NCBI GenBank assembly: GCA_038204345.1
Contig: JBBRDB010000098.1
Span: forward strand, 1-9,384
DNA from: JAHJSA01 sp038204345
GTDB lineage: Bacteria > Actinomycetota > Thermoleophilia > RBG-16-64-13
DNA: 9,384 bases
Direction: 5' to 3'
This document shows, piece by piece, positions 1-6,689 of this stretch. How positions within the stretch are numbered: the first letter of the stretch is position 1; every line of letters starts with the position of its first letter. The translations under genes and the position numbers were made by a program. Under the pieces are notes generated by a model. That model was not told where the DNA came from. It worked only from the letters and a program-made list of their open reading frames with translations, and ran no database searches.

Positions 1-509
1 TCTCGTCGGTCGACTCGGCCCCCATCGACCACTCTACTCATCAGGGTGCGCGCCGCCTTCAGGTACCCTTCCGGTCCTTCGCCGGAGACGCGCAGCGCGA
101 CCACATCCGAGATCACCGACGCGCGGCGCCACTCTTCTCTCGCACCCACATCCGAAAGATGTACCTCTGCGACCGGCGCCTGAACCAGTTCAAGGGCATC
201 GTGAATCGCATAACTGTAGTGCGTCCAGGCTCCGGGATTCACGAGCATGACGTCGGCCCGCCTGCGATACCTGTGTACCAGCTGGACGAACTCCCCTTCG
301 TGGTCGGTCTGGTGACACTCACAGCGCCACCCACGAGTCCTGACTTCCGCGCCCACCAAAGCCTCCAGCTCGGCCAAGGTGATCGTGCCGTAGTGGGCGG
401 CGCTCCTCTCTCCGAGGAGACCGAGATTCACGCCGTGGAGCATCACGAGCAACGGACGATCCGGGGAGGGGTCGACGCCGTCCTCCTGGACGATGTGGTC
501 ACTGCTCAT
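1..509 (-). CDS. aroQ: Type II 3-dehydroquinate dehydratase (partial, 3' end outside window)
   Basis: Dehydrates 3-dehydroquinate to 3-dehydroshikimate (third shikimate step) as a cytoplasmic enzyme, normally a dodecamer. 169 codons are visible and the frame is still open at the left edge. The family motif appears as HGVNLGLLGER (residues 25-35) followed by HYG (39-41), then VNPGAWTH (90-97), EVHLSD (115-120) and AREEWR (123-128). The expected catalytic residues are R35, Y40, N91, H117 and R128, and the spacings N-H = 26 and Y-N = 51 match the known family geometry. The ATG overlaps the aroB stop (ATGA), with a GGAGGTGG ribosome site 7 nt upstream, which fixes the start. About 20 N-terminal residues precede the first core strand, so the protein is longer than the usual 145-150 aa. 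The Pro normally found in the first motif is Val here. It is the fourth aro gene of the cluster and translationally coupled to aroB. Confidence 0.95.
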   Translation of the reverse strand, partial: MSSDHIVQEDGVDPSPDRPLLVMLHGVNLGLLGERSAAHYGTITLAELEALVGAEVRTRGWRCECHQTDHEGEFVQLVHRYRRRADVMLVNPGAWTHYSYAIHDALELVQAPVAEVHLSDVGAREEWRRASVISDVVALRVSGEGPEGYLKAARTLMSRVVDGGRVDRR

Positions 510-1597
510 GTCAAGACCACCTCCAGGTGCGTCGCAAGAACGGCCTCTTCCAGCCGGACGCCCCATACGGGATCGCCCAGTTCCCGGAGACACACGAACC
601 CAAGTCCGGTAGCGTCCGTCTTCTTGTCGCTGCCGACCGCGGCTAGGACCTCGCCGGCATCGATGTCGGCGATGGTGGTAGGCAGAGCGAAGCGCGTAAG
701 CAGGACACGTACCCGTGGCAGCACCGTCGGCGCCAACCCGCAGATGGACTCGCTCACACTCAGTGTGACAAGAAGGCCGAGGCCGACCGCTGCGCCGTGG
801 GACAGCCGGCCGAAGCCGGCGGCGCGTTCCAGCGCATGACCGACGGTATGACCAAGATTCAATATCGCCCGGCGTCCGACGTCCCTCTCGTCCTGCTGCA
901 CGACCTCGGCTTTCAGCCGCACGCACTCTTCGACCAGCCGGCTAACCGCGGAAGGGGTGCGTGACATGACCGCGGTCGTATCTCGCTCCAACTTCTCGAG
1001 TAAGGGCTCACCGGACAGCAGCGCGTACTTCACCACCTCCCCCAGACCTGACGCGAACTCCGGCGCTGGTAGCGTATCGAGGAGACGTTGATCGGCCACC
1101 ACCACCTCCGGCTGGTAGAAGGCTCCCACCAGATTCTTGCCTCCCGGAAGGTTGATGCCGACCTTGCCTCCCACGCTGGAATCCACTTGAGCCAAGAGCG
1201 TCGTGGGGACCTGCCAGAAGCCCAATCCCCGGAGATAGGTGGCCGCCGCGAAACCTGCCAGATCCCCGACGACGCCCCCGCCCACGGCGACTACGACATC
1301 ATCTCGACGGGCCCCCTCAGAGGCAAGCCAGTTCCAGCACTCGGCGACGGTGGCCACGGTCTTCGAGGCCTCTCCCGGCGTCACGAGATGGACCGCGGGC
1401 ATCCCAGTTCCTGCGCCGAACGATCCCAGGATCTCGTCCTTCCATAGAGCCCAGACCGTCCGGTCGGAAACCAAAAAGATCCGACTCCCCCTCCCGCCGA
1501 CTCTCGTCGCATGGTCCGAAAGCGCACTCAGAGCCCCCCAACCGCCCAGGATGTCGGAGGGGCAAAAGGTCCCTCCCAGCTGCACCCTCCAGATCAC
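506..1597 (-). CDS. aroB: 3-dehydroquinate synthase
   Basis: Converts DAHP to 3-dehydroquinate (second shikimate step) using NAD and a divalent metal, in the cytoplasm. The 363 aa are the usual family length. Visible motifs are PGEASK (74-79), the NAD-binding glycine run GGGVVGD (106-112), PTTLLAQVDSSVGGK (131-145), GGKNLVGAFYQP (152-163), NLGHTVGHALE (247-257) and SHGAAVGLG (266-274). Likely metal ligands are E187, H250 and H267, with spacings (63 and 17) that agree with characterised enzymes. The start is GTG, overlapping the aroK stop as GTGA, with repeated GGAG ribosome-site matches just upstream. The stop overlaps the aroQ start (ATGA). This coupling implies co-translation with aroK and aroQ. 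All key residues seen are intact. The assignment is firm. Confidence 0.97.
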   Translation of the reverse strand: MIWRVQLGGTFCPSDILGGWGALSALSDHATRVGGRGSRIFLVSDRTVWALWKDEILGSFGAGTGMPAVHLVTPGEASKTVATVAECWNWLASEGARRDDVVVAVGGGVVGDLAGFAAATYLRGLGFWQVPTTLLAQVDSSVGGKVGINLPGGKNLVGAFYQPEVVVADQRLLDTLPAPEFASGLGEVVKYALLSGEPLLEKLERDTTAVMSRTPSAVSRLVEECVRLKAEVVQQDERDVGRRAILNLGHTVGHALERAAGFGRLSHGAAVGLGLLVTLSVSESICGLAPTVLPRVRVLLTRFALPTTIADIDAGEVLAAVGSDKKTDATGLGFVCLRELGDPVWGVRLEEAVLATHLEVVLT

Positions 1598-2148
1598 GCG
1601 CTCCGCTCCGACGGGTGAGACCCCACGCTGCCGCCCGCTTCGCCACTACAGATCAGATCTACGATCTTGTCCGCTACCGCCTTCCGACTGAGACCTGCCG
1701 CCTCCACCACTGAGTCGGCCGTCGTACGGTAAGCTGCCTCGCGCGTCCTGGCAAGAGCGAGAAAGCCTTCCTTGGACTGAGCCAGAGGTCGCCCGGTATC
1801 TCGAACCCGCTGCCAGAGATCTCCCGCGGGGACCGAGATCAGGACCACGAAGGTCCCTGCCGCGAGCAACCGCACGGAATCAGGCCACGTCACGGTGCCT
1901 CCCCCGAGCGCCAGGACGACACGCTCCCCGCTCTCACCTCCGAGGACATCGGCCAAGGCCTCCTCCTCTGCCGTCCGGAAGCCTGCTTCGCCGCGCTCCA
2001 TGAACAATTCCTGAATGGACGCGCCTTCGCGTTGCTGGACGTACTCATCCAAGTCGATGAAGCGGCGGCCCAGCCGGCACGCCACGATGCGCCCGATCGA
2101 CGACTTGCCACTCCCCATGAATCCCGAGAGCGCTACGACCTGCGCCAC
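1594..2148 (-). CDS. aroK: Shikimate kinase
   Basis: Phosphorylates shikimate at the 3-hydroxyl with ATP (fifth shikimate step), in the cytoplasm. The 184 aa are typical of the family plus a short tail. The Walker A P-loop is GFMGSGKSS (9-17). Shikimate-binding residues sit at the classic numbers: D32 and D34 in FIDLDEYV, R58 in GFRTAE, and GGG at 82-84. The lid motif is TGRPLA (118-123), and R136 lies in the LARTREAAY helix. The start is GTG at 2148, 16 nt inside the end of aroC, with GGGAGAGGGG immediately upstream. An ATG further in would delete the P-loop. The last 15 or so residues (after DLICSG) are polar and probably disordered. The stop overlaps the aroB start. aroK-aroB adjacency is common across bacteria, which supports the call. 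Confidence 0.96.
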   Translation of the reverse strand: MAQVVALSGFMGSGKSSIGRIVACRLGRRFIDLDEYVQQREGASIQELFMERGEAGFRTAEEEALADVLGGESGERVVLALGGGTVTWPDSVRLLAAGTFVVLISVPAGDLWQRVRDTGRPLAQSKEGFLALARTREAAYRTTADSVVEAAGLSRKAVADKIVDLICSGEAGGSVGSHPSERSA

Positions 2149-3332
2149 AAGCCCCTCTCCCGTAATGTATGTTCGTATCGAGTGACGGCCGCCCGGAAAT
2201 CCTCCACTGAGTCACCCCCGAACTTCTGAAGATAGGCGTCGGCCAGCTCAAGCGCCACCATGGCTTCGCCGACCACGCGCGCAGCCCCGACCGCTTCCAC
2301 GTCGCTGCGCTCGCGGTGCGCACTCGTGGCCGACCAATCCCCGAGGTCCACCGACGCCAGTGGTGCCATCAACGTAGGTATAGGTTTCATCGCGGCTCGG
2401 ATGATGATGGGCATGCCGTTAGTGATGCCGCCCTCGAGGCCGCCGGCTCGGTTGGTGCGTCGTTCTATGGGTCCCGCATCGGGCTCTGAGGTGAAGAGCG
2501 CGTCGTGGACGGCTGACCCGGGGAGTGAGGCCGCCCCGAAACCCAGCCCCAATTCGACTCCCTTGATGGCCGGGATGCTGCCGAGAGCACCCATCAGTCG
2601 CCCGTCGAGCCTCTCGCCCGGGGAGCCGTAGCCGCCGATCCCAGGGCAAAGACCCCATGCCCATATCTCGAACACTCCTCCCAGAGACTCCCCCCGACTG
2701 CGGGCGTCGTCGATCGCCTCCTTCATGGCGGCCTCGACGTCGGGATCCGGACACGCGCACTCGGAGGTCTCCACAGCCTCCCAGTCGATCTCGACGGGAG
2801 AGACACCCGCGGCGCCCACGGTGACCTGCATGCCCCCGATACTGCGCACGAATCCGTGCACTTCGACACCAACCACTCCGAGAAGGGCTCGCGCCAGCGC
2901 ACCGGCGGCGACCCGAGCCACGGTCTCGCGTGCGCTCGCGCGCTCCAGTACGTCGCGCGCGTCAGTATGACCGAATTTGGCCATGCCGGCCAGGTCGGCG
3001 TGCCCGGGCCGCGGAACGGTCACGGGCTCGGGGGTCCAGCCGGGCTGTGGCTCCGGCTGCATGCTGGGGCGCCAGTTCTGATGGTCTGCGTTCTCCACGA
3101 GTAGGGATACCGGGGTGCCGAGAGTCCGGCCTAGGCGGATACCGGCCAGGATGCGAACGCGGTCTGGCTCGATCGCCATCCTTCGGCCACGTCCGTATCC
3201 CCGTTGCCGTCGCCGGAGATCTCGATCGATGGTAGCGGGTTCCAGAGCCAATCCGGCGGGGAGCCCTTCGACTATGCAGATCTCGGCCGGGCCATGGGAC
3301 TCGCCCGCACTGCTAAAGCGTAAGCGCTTCAC
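2133..3332 (-). CDS. aroC: Chorismate synthase
   Basis: Converts EPSP (5-enolpyruvylshikimate 3-phosphate) to chorismate, the last common step of aromatic synthesis. It needs reduced FMN and acts as a cytoplasmic tetramer. From the GTG at 3332 it is 399 aa, within the family range. The signature GESHGP is at residues 10-15 with conserved His13. The middle holds HADLAGMAKFGH, then RASARET and RVAAGALAR. Later come NRAGGLEGG, AAMKPIPTL, AHRERSD and LQKFGG, all standard chorismate synthase blocks. An upstream TTG at 3389 would add 19 Gly-rich residues encoded by a GC-rich hairpin. The GTG at 3332 is preferred because GGGAGAGGGGG ends 7 nt before it and VKRLRFSSAGESHG is where family members begin. 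The stop lies 16 nt inside aroK, indicating coupling. It is the first aro gene, 84 nt after the PilP-like gene. Confidence 0.96.
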   Translation of the reverse strand: MKRLRFSSAGESHGPAEICIVEGLPAGLALEPATIDRDLRRRQRGYGRGRRMAIEPDRVRILAGIRLGRTLGTPVSLLVENADHQNWRPSMQPEPQPGWTPEPVTVPRPGHADLAGMAKFGHTDARDVLERASARETVARVAAGALARALLGVVGVEVHGFVRSIGGMQVTVGAAGVSPVEIDWEAVETSECACPDPDVEAAMKEAIDDARSRGESLGGVFEIWAWGLCPGIGGYGSPGERLDGRLMGALGSIPAIKGVELGLGFGAASLPGSAVHDALFTSEPDAGPIERRTNRAGGLEGGITNGMPIIIRAAMKPIPTLMAPLASVDLGDWSATSAHRERSDVEAVGAARVVGEAMVALELADAYLQKFGGDSVEDFRAAVTRYEHTLRERGLWRRS

Positions 3333-3359
3333 CCAAGTACCCCCTCTCCCAGACACACC

Positions 3360-3383
3360 GACGGCGCCCGAAAAGGCGCCGTC
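3360..3383 (-). terminator. GC-rich hairpin between pil and aro blocks
   Basis: A perfect 9-bp inverted repeat (GACGGCGCC / GGCGCCGTC) with a 6-nt loop, TTTTCG when read on the minus strand. It lies between the stop of the PilP-like gene and the aroC ribosome site. No T-run follows on the minus strand, so it is not a textbook intrinsic terminator. It could be a weak terminator, an mRNA processing or stability barrier, or an attenuation element separating pilus from shikimate expression. The structure is directly visible. The role is inferred. Confidence 0.5.
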
Positions 3384-3416
3384 TCCCAACTCCCGATCAC
3401 CTCTCCATGCCCGACC

Positions 3417-4001
3417 CTACTTGAGGAACTCCTGGCCCACGGTGAGCGTACGGGTCTCGCTGCCGTGCAGGAAGACCACCGTTTGTTCATCCGCATCTAT
3501 CGACACCACCTTGATCTGACCCCAAGTGGTGGTGACGACGTCACCCTCACGCTTGTCTTCGTACACGGTGTCGTCGACCTCGAAGGTCACCACGGGGACC
3601 CCGTTCACGACGTCGATGCTGAGGACCTTCAGGCTGTGAAGAGCGTTGTTCACTCCGCTCGGCTTCGTCGTTGTGGTGCTGCCGCCGGTCGTGCCGGTTG
3701 TCGAACCACCGGTGGTAGACGTCGTGGAGCCGCCACCCCCACCGGAGGTCGAGGTCGTGGCTGTAGTCGGCGGAACCGCCTGCTGTTTGAAAGGATCCTT
3801 GCTCTGGAACGTTGACAACTCATCCAGTGCGATGTATCCGGTATCGCCGGTGACATCCGCGGGCGGAGCAGTGTTCACAGTGACGGTCGACAACGTCGTG
3901 ACCGCTGCCTCCTCTCCGGCGACACACCCTCCCACCAAAAGCGCAAGGGCCAGCACCAAGAGGAGCGTGCTAAACCCGGTTCTCACCAATGTCTGGTTCA
4001 T
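3417..4001 (-). CDS. PilP-like type IV pilus lipoprotein (putative)
   Basis: A 194-aa predicted lipoprotein in the slot occupied by pilP in classical pilus operons. Residues 1-25 form a lipoprotein signal peptide: a basic start, a Leu/Ala/Val core at 12-23, and VGGC with the candidate lipidated Cys26. A short segment with SKDPFKQ (67-73) resembles the DPF element of PilP and GspC-type proteins. A low-complexity Thr/Ser/Gly linker follows (about 79-116). The C-terminal domain of roughly 75 residues is rich in beta strands (SLKVLSIDVVNG to VGQEFLK), as in the PilP/GspC HR domain. The ATG at 4001 is preferred over an upstream in-frame start at 4058, which would put an Arg-rich stretch before the signal peptide. 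A GAGAGGG site lies 10 nt upstream and overlaps the pilO stop. PilP identity rests on position, signal type and motif, not strong sequence recognition. It probably contacts PilN/PilO outside the membrane. Confidence 0.7.
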   Translation of the reverse strand: MNQTLVRTGFSTLLLVLALALLVGGCVAGEEAAVTTLSTVTVNTAPPADVTGDTGYIALDELSTFQSKDPFKQQAVPPTTATTSTSGGGGGSTTSTTGGSTTGTTGGSTTTTKPSGVNNALHSLKVLSIDVVNGVPVVTFEVDDTVYEDKREGDVVTTTWGQIKVVSIDADEQTVVFLHGSETRTLTVGQEFLK

Positions 4002-4017
4002 AGTGGCTGGACCCTCT

Positions 4018-4590
4018 CTATTGCGCCGTCGCCGGGACCGGACCCTGCTGGAAGGCATACAGCGTGAGCCCGACCGTCAACCTCGGCGACGGCTTCGCTA
4101 TGTCATCCGCGACGAGAGCCAGGCTCAGCGTCTTCACAGTGAGGATACGTCCCGGCCCAGCCGCCATCTGCTCGGCGCGGTAGATGAAATCGTTCAGATC
4201 GAAGAACGTGCCCGTGAACGTCAGAACCAAAGGCACGGTCTGATAGAGGCCCGAATCGGTGGGCGCGCTCGGGCTGATAGTCATGAAATCGATGCCCGAC
4301 TCGGTGGCAAGATCTTGGATCTGCAGCAGCAGGCTGGGCAGTTCCGTTCGTTGGGGCATCATCTTCGCGAGCTCGATCAGGCGCCCTTCGTTCCGCTGTG
4401 CGTCGAGTTTGGTGCGCTCCAGAATCGCCAACTGTGCCTGATTCTGGGTCAATTGCGTGCGCTGGTCCTCGATCTGCACGCCGACGTCCGCGATGCGGGT
4501 GCGCAGCGGACTCAGGACGAGGAACCAGTACCCCAGAACGATGACCAGAAGCAGCAATCCACCCAAGATGTAGATATTCCTGCGGCTCAT
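4018..4590 (-). CDS. pilO: Type IV pilus inner-membrane alignment protein PilO
   Basis: A 190-aa bitopic membrane protein that pairs with PilN in the pilus alignment subcomplex. The short cytoplasmic MSRRN start is followed by one membrane helix (about 7-27). Next is a Gln/Glu/Arg-rich coiled coil (about 28-70) and a globular ferredoxin-like C-terminal domain. That domain contains the family-like run LLLQIQDLATESGI (87-100), then a Phe/Leu-rich strand and the helix DLNDFIYRAEQ used for dimer packing. The length is normal for PilO (about 180-210). Its ATG overlaps the pilN stop (ATGA), and GGAGG sits in the end of pilN just upstream, so translation is coupled. It ends 16 nt before the PilP-like gene. 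Recognition comes from topology, coiled coil and gene order together, and is strong. Confidence 0.9.
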   Translation of the reverse strand: MSRRNIYILGGLLLLVIVLGYWFLVLSPLRTRIADVGVQIEDQRTQLTQNQAQLAILERTKLDAQRNEGRLIELAKMMPQRTELPSLLLQIQDLATESGIDFMTISPSAPTDSGLYQTVPLVLTFTGTFFDLNDFIYRAEQMAAGPGRILTVKTLSLALVADDIAKPSPRLTVGLTLYAFQQGPVPATAQ

Positions 4591-5258
4591 TCCGCCTCCA
4601 CCTCGACCTGACTGACCGGCAGTTGGGTGTCGGGCGCCTGTTCGTTGTGGATGGCGGCCTGCAGGGTGAAGCCGCGCACGCCCTTGGTCGGATCGACCTG
4701 GCCACTCGGTGCACCCGCGGAGCCAAGTGAGACCGTGCTCACAGCCGGTATCTGCTCAAGCCGGACGAGGAGACGAGCCACATCTTCGAAGCTGTACGTA
4801 TTGCCGACAAGGGCAAGGCTGCCGAGAGTCTCCGCCGCGGAGGCGCTCCCCTGCGCCTGGAGCTCCGGACTCAACACCGGCGGCGGATCAGAAGCCGTGA
4901 GGCTCAGAGTCCCCATCCACACGTTCTCGGGGACGACCAAGCTCAAATCGCCCAAGATCTGTGACACGAGCGTACGGCCGACGTACACCTGCCTCACTAC
5001 GTCTTCGACCGCCGCCCTCCTCTCGTCCAGTTCCTGATATTGCCGGAGCGAGGCCAACTGTGCCTCAAGTTGCTGATTCTGGACCTGGAGGTCGGCAAGT
5101 TCGGCCTCCTTGTCGGATAGCGCACCGTTGAAGAAGAGATAGCTGAGGACGATCACACCCACGACCAGGATAGCCGTTCCGACCAGGGCCACGAGGCCTG
5201 TATCGGTCTCAGTGCGTTTCCGCCGCTCACCAGGAACCAGGTTGATGCGTCTCTCCAC
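4587..5258 (-). CDS. pilN: Type IV pilus inner-membrane protein PilN
   Basis: A 223-aa bitopic partner of PilO that also docks PilM. The N-terminal ERRINLVPGERR (2-13) matches the conserved INL(L/V)P peptide that PilN inserts into PilM. A membrane helix (about 21-43) and a coiled coil (about 46-90, Glu/Gln/Leu-rich) follow. The periplasmic-side domain includes VPENVWMGTLSL and a ferredoxin-like helix-strand unit (FEDVARLLVRLEQIPAVSTVSLGS). The GTG at 5258 is chosen over an in-frame start at 5300 because the longer form would overlap pilM and precede the INLVP peptide with unrelated sequence. GAGGTGG lies 6 nt upstream of the GTG. Only 1 nt separates it from the pilM stop, and it overlaps pilO by 4 nt. 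A Pro/Ser/Ala/Gln insertion at about 126-145 may be a flexible loop. Confidence 0.92.
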   Translation of the reverse strand: MERRINLVPGERRKRTETDTGLVALVGTAILVVGVIVLSYLFFNGALSDKEAELADLQVQNQQLEAQLASLRQYQELDERRAAVEDVVRQVYVGRTLVSQILGDLSLVVPENVWMGTLSLTASDPPPVLSPELQAQGSASAAETLGSLALVGNTYSFEDVARLLVRLEQIPAVSTVSLGSAGAPSGQVDPTKGVRGFTLQAAIHNEQAPDTQLPVSQVEVEAE

Positions 5259-5259
5259 G

Positions 5260-6369
5260 CTATTCCACCTCGTCCAGTGCGAGTCCGATGGCCACAGCAA
5301 GGCGCGGAGCGATCGCCATCAGAGCCTCGGCGTCGATGTCGGCGGCGACCTCCGCCACTTTCAACAAAGGATTCCCAACGATGACCCGGATACCCAGCGC
5401 CTCTGTCAGGTAGGAATCAAGGTTCCTGAGGAGGGCGCCCCTCCCTGTCAGAACCAACTCTTCAACATGCGTCGTGTAGTCCTGGCTCTGGAAGTAATCG
5501 ATGGACCGTCTGATCTCATCAGCCAGTTCGTCAGCGGAACCGCCGAGGACGGCACCGACCTCTTCGATCGTGGTAGGGCCATACGTTTCAACGTCGGGCT
5601 CGTAGGTTCCGGGTAGTCCGATACCCTCGATCAGCCGATCAGCGTCTTCGGCCTCGATACCCTGATGTTCCATGAGCGCCCGCCTGAAATTGTCGTGCGC
5701 GAACCCGATGGTGCGAGTGAACTTCGGGACTCCTTCGAACGCCACGACGAGATTAGAGATAGAGGACGATATGTTCACGACGCCCAGTGGGCGCCTCGTA
5801 TCAGCGCCCTGATCCACGAACGACACGGCGGGGCTCAGAGCCCTGACGAGTGCGAAAGCCGATGCGTCGATCCCCGCTACTTTCAGGCCCGCCTTGTCGG
5901 CCGCCCGGAGAAAACCCTCGACCATGTCGCGCTGGGCGGCCACCAGAAGGACTCTCTGCTTTGGCACACCATCCTGGTCGACGAACCGAGCGACCACCTG
6001 GAAATCCAGGACCGCCTCGGCTACCGGGATGGGAATGTAGTCCTGAGCCTGGAACTCGATTGCCCCTCGCAGTTCTTCGTCGCTCATTTCGGGCGTCTCG
6101 ATGTTCCGGACGATCACCTTCTGGTTGCCGACCCCAAGGTTCACCACGTTGCCCTTGAGCTTCGATCCGCGTATGAATCCCCTCAGTTCGTCGGCAAGGG
6201 CGTCAGGATCGACCACCTCACCCTCGAACACGAGCCCTTCGGGGATTGGTCGCTCGTGATACGCCTTCAGCACAGCTGCCGGCGGTTGCCCACGAAGCTG
6301 CACGCCGATGATGCTCGACTTACCTACGTCGAGGCCTATCAAGTCTTTCTTTCCTCCGAACAAGCCCAT
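5260..6369 (-). CDS. pilM: Type IV pilus assembly protein PilM (actin-like)
   Basis: A cytoplasmic actin/FtsA-fold ATPase-like protein that binds the N-terminal tail of PilN and links the alignment complex to the pilus motor base. It is 369 aa from the ATG at 6369. Visible parts are the MGLFGGKK start, the phosphate-1 motif IGLDVGKSS (about 11-19) and the PilM-specific block ETPEMSDEELRGAIEFQAQDYIP. GVVNISSSISNLVV is the phosphate-2-like strand, and VLTGRGALL is the adenosine-type motif, with Arg where many relatives have Gly. A GTG at 6375 adds two residues, but the GAGG ribosome site is only 4 nt from it and 10 nt from the ATG, which favours the ATG. It is the first gene of the pilM-N-O-lipoprotein operon, preceded by a candidate promoter, and 1 nt separates it from pilN. 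Confidence 0.95.
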   Translation of the reverse strand: MGLFGGKKDLIGLDVGKSSIIGVQLRGQPPAAVLKAYHERPIPEGLVFEGEVVDPDALADELRGFIRGSKLKGNVVNLGVGNQKVIVRNIETPEMSDEELRGAIEFQAQDYIPIPVAEAVLDFQVVARFVDQDGVPKQRVLLVAAQRDMVEGFLRAADKAGLKVAGIDASAFALVRALSPAVSFVDQGADTRRPLGVVNISSSISNLVVAFEGVPKFTRTIGFAHDNFRRALMEHQGIEAEDADRLIEGIGLPGTYEPDVETYGPTTIEEVGAVLGGSADELADEIRRSIDYFQSQDYTTHVEELVLTGRGALLRNLDSYLTEALGIRVIVGNPLLKVAEVAADIDAEALMAIAPRLAVAIGLALDEVE

Positions 6370-6375
6370 GCTCAC

Positions 6376-6689
6376 CGAACCTCGAGCCCAGATTTCTACG
6401 CTCCGTCCAAACCCTCCACCGCAGCACTAGCTTCGTTCGACAAACATCGCGCGGATTCCTTCAGCCCAGGGAACTTGGCACCTGGTGGCCCTCCCGCTCC
6501 GGCTAATCTACTCGGCCGCAGGGCGGGTGTCAAACCGTCTAGAGCCCACCTAGTGGCGCGCCATGCACTCAAACGAGCGGAAGCGCCATCTGATACGGCG
6601 GATGCACATCGGCCTTCTCCCGAAAGGACACGGAGCGGCAGAATCGCTCGCTGAGAGCATCCCATCAAAACTCCACTTCCACTTGATGG
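6376..6689 (-). other. Intergenic region and pilM leader
   Basis: A 314-nt gap between the prepilin peptidase stop and pilM. It holds a weak inverted repeat right after the stop (CCATCAA/TTGATGG, 6662-6689, 14-nt loop, no T-run), a GGCGCGCC palindrome (6555-6562), and a promoter match at 6505-6533. An untranslated leader of about 128 nt follows the promoter. The leader is purine-rich with short CCAGG/CCTGG complementarity, but I recognise no riboswitch class in it. A minus-strand open frame (6396-6668) crosses the region; its codon use and composition do not look coding. Confidence 0.6.
6505..6533 (-). promoter_or_regulatory. Candidate sigma70-type promoter for the pilM operon
   Basis: Perfect -35 TTGACA (6533-6528), an exact 17-bp spacer, and -10 TAGATT (6510-6505, 4 of 6 to consensus). 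Transcription would start near 6498 and give a leader of about 128 nt before pilM. It is the best promoter match I found on the minus strand, at a sensible place in a non-coding gap. It would separate pilM-N-O-lipoprotein, and probably aro, from the prepilin peptidase gene. Confidence 0.55.

Noticed and set aside
159..839. Plus-strand open frame (226 aa)
   Set aside because: It covers the opposite strand of aroQ and aroB, and the product is low-complexity Ser/Arg/Thr with no domain.
3646..4611. Long plus-strand open frame (321 aa), Val/Pro-rich at its start
   Set aside because: It lies antisense to pilO and the PilP-like gene. The Val/Pro richness is just the complement of the Thr/Gly linker codons, there is no recognisable domain, and the minus-strand genes explain the region.
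6376..6498. Cyclic-di-GMP or cyclic-di-AMP riboswitch before pilM
   Set aside because: The leader was read for the conserved cores I remember of both classes. Only scattered short matches were found and no consistent helices.
5665..6654. Long plus-strand open frame (329 aa)
   Set aside because: It is antisense to pilM, and its His/Arg/Asp-rich composition is typical of a complement-strand shadow in GC-rich DNA.
6396..6668. Minus-strand 90-aa frame between the prepilin peptidase gene and pilM
   Set aside because: It has a passable ribosome site (GGAG) but ordinary third-position GC, many rare codons, no hydrophobic or structured pattern, and it spans the best promoter match. Conservation in relatives would revive it.
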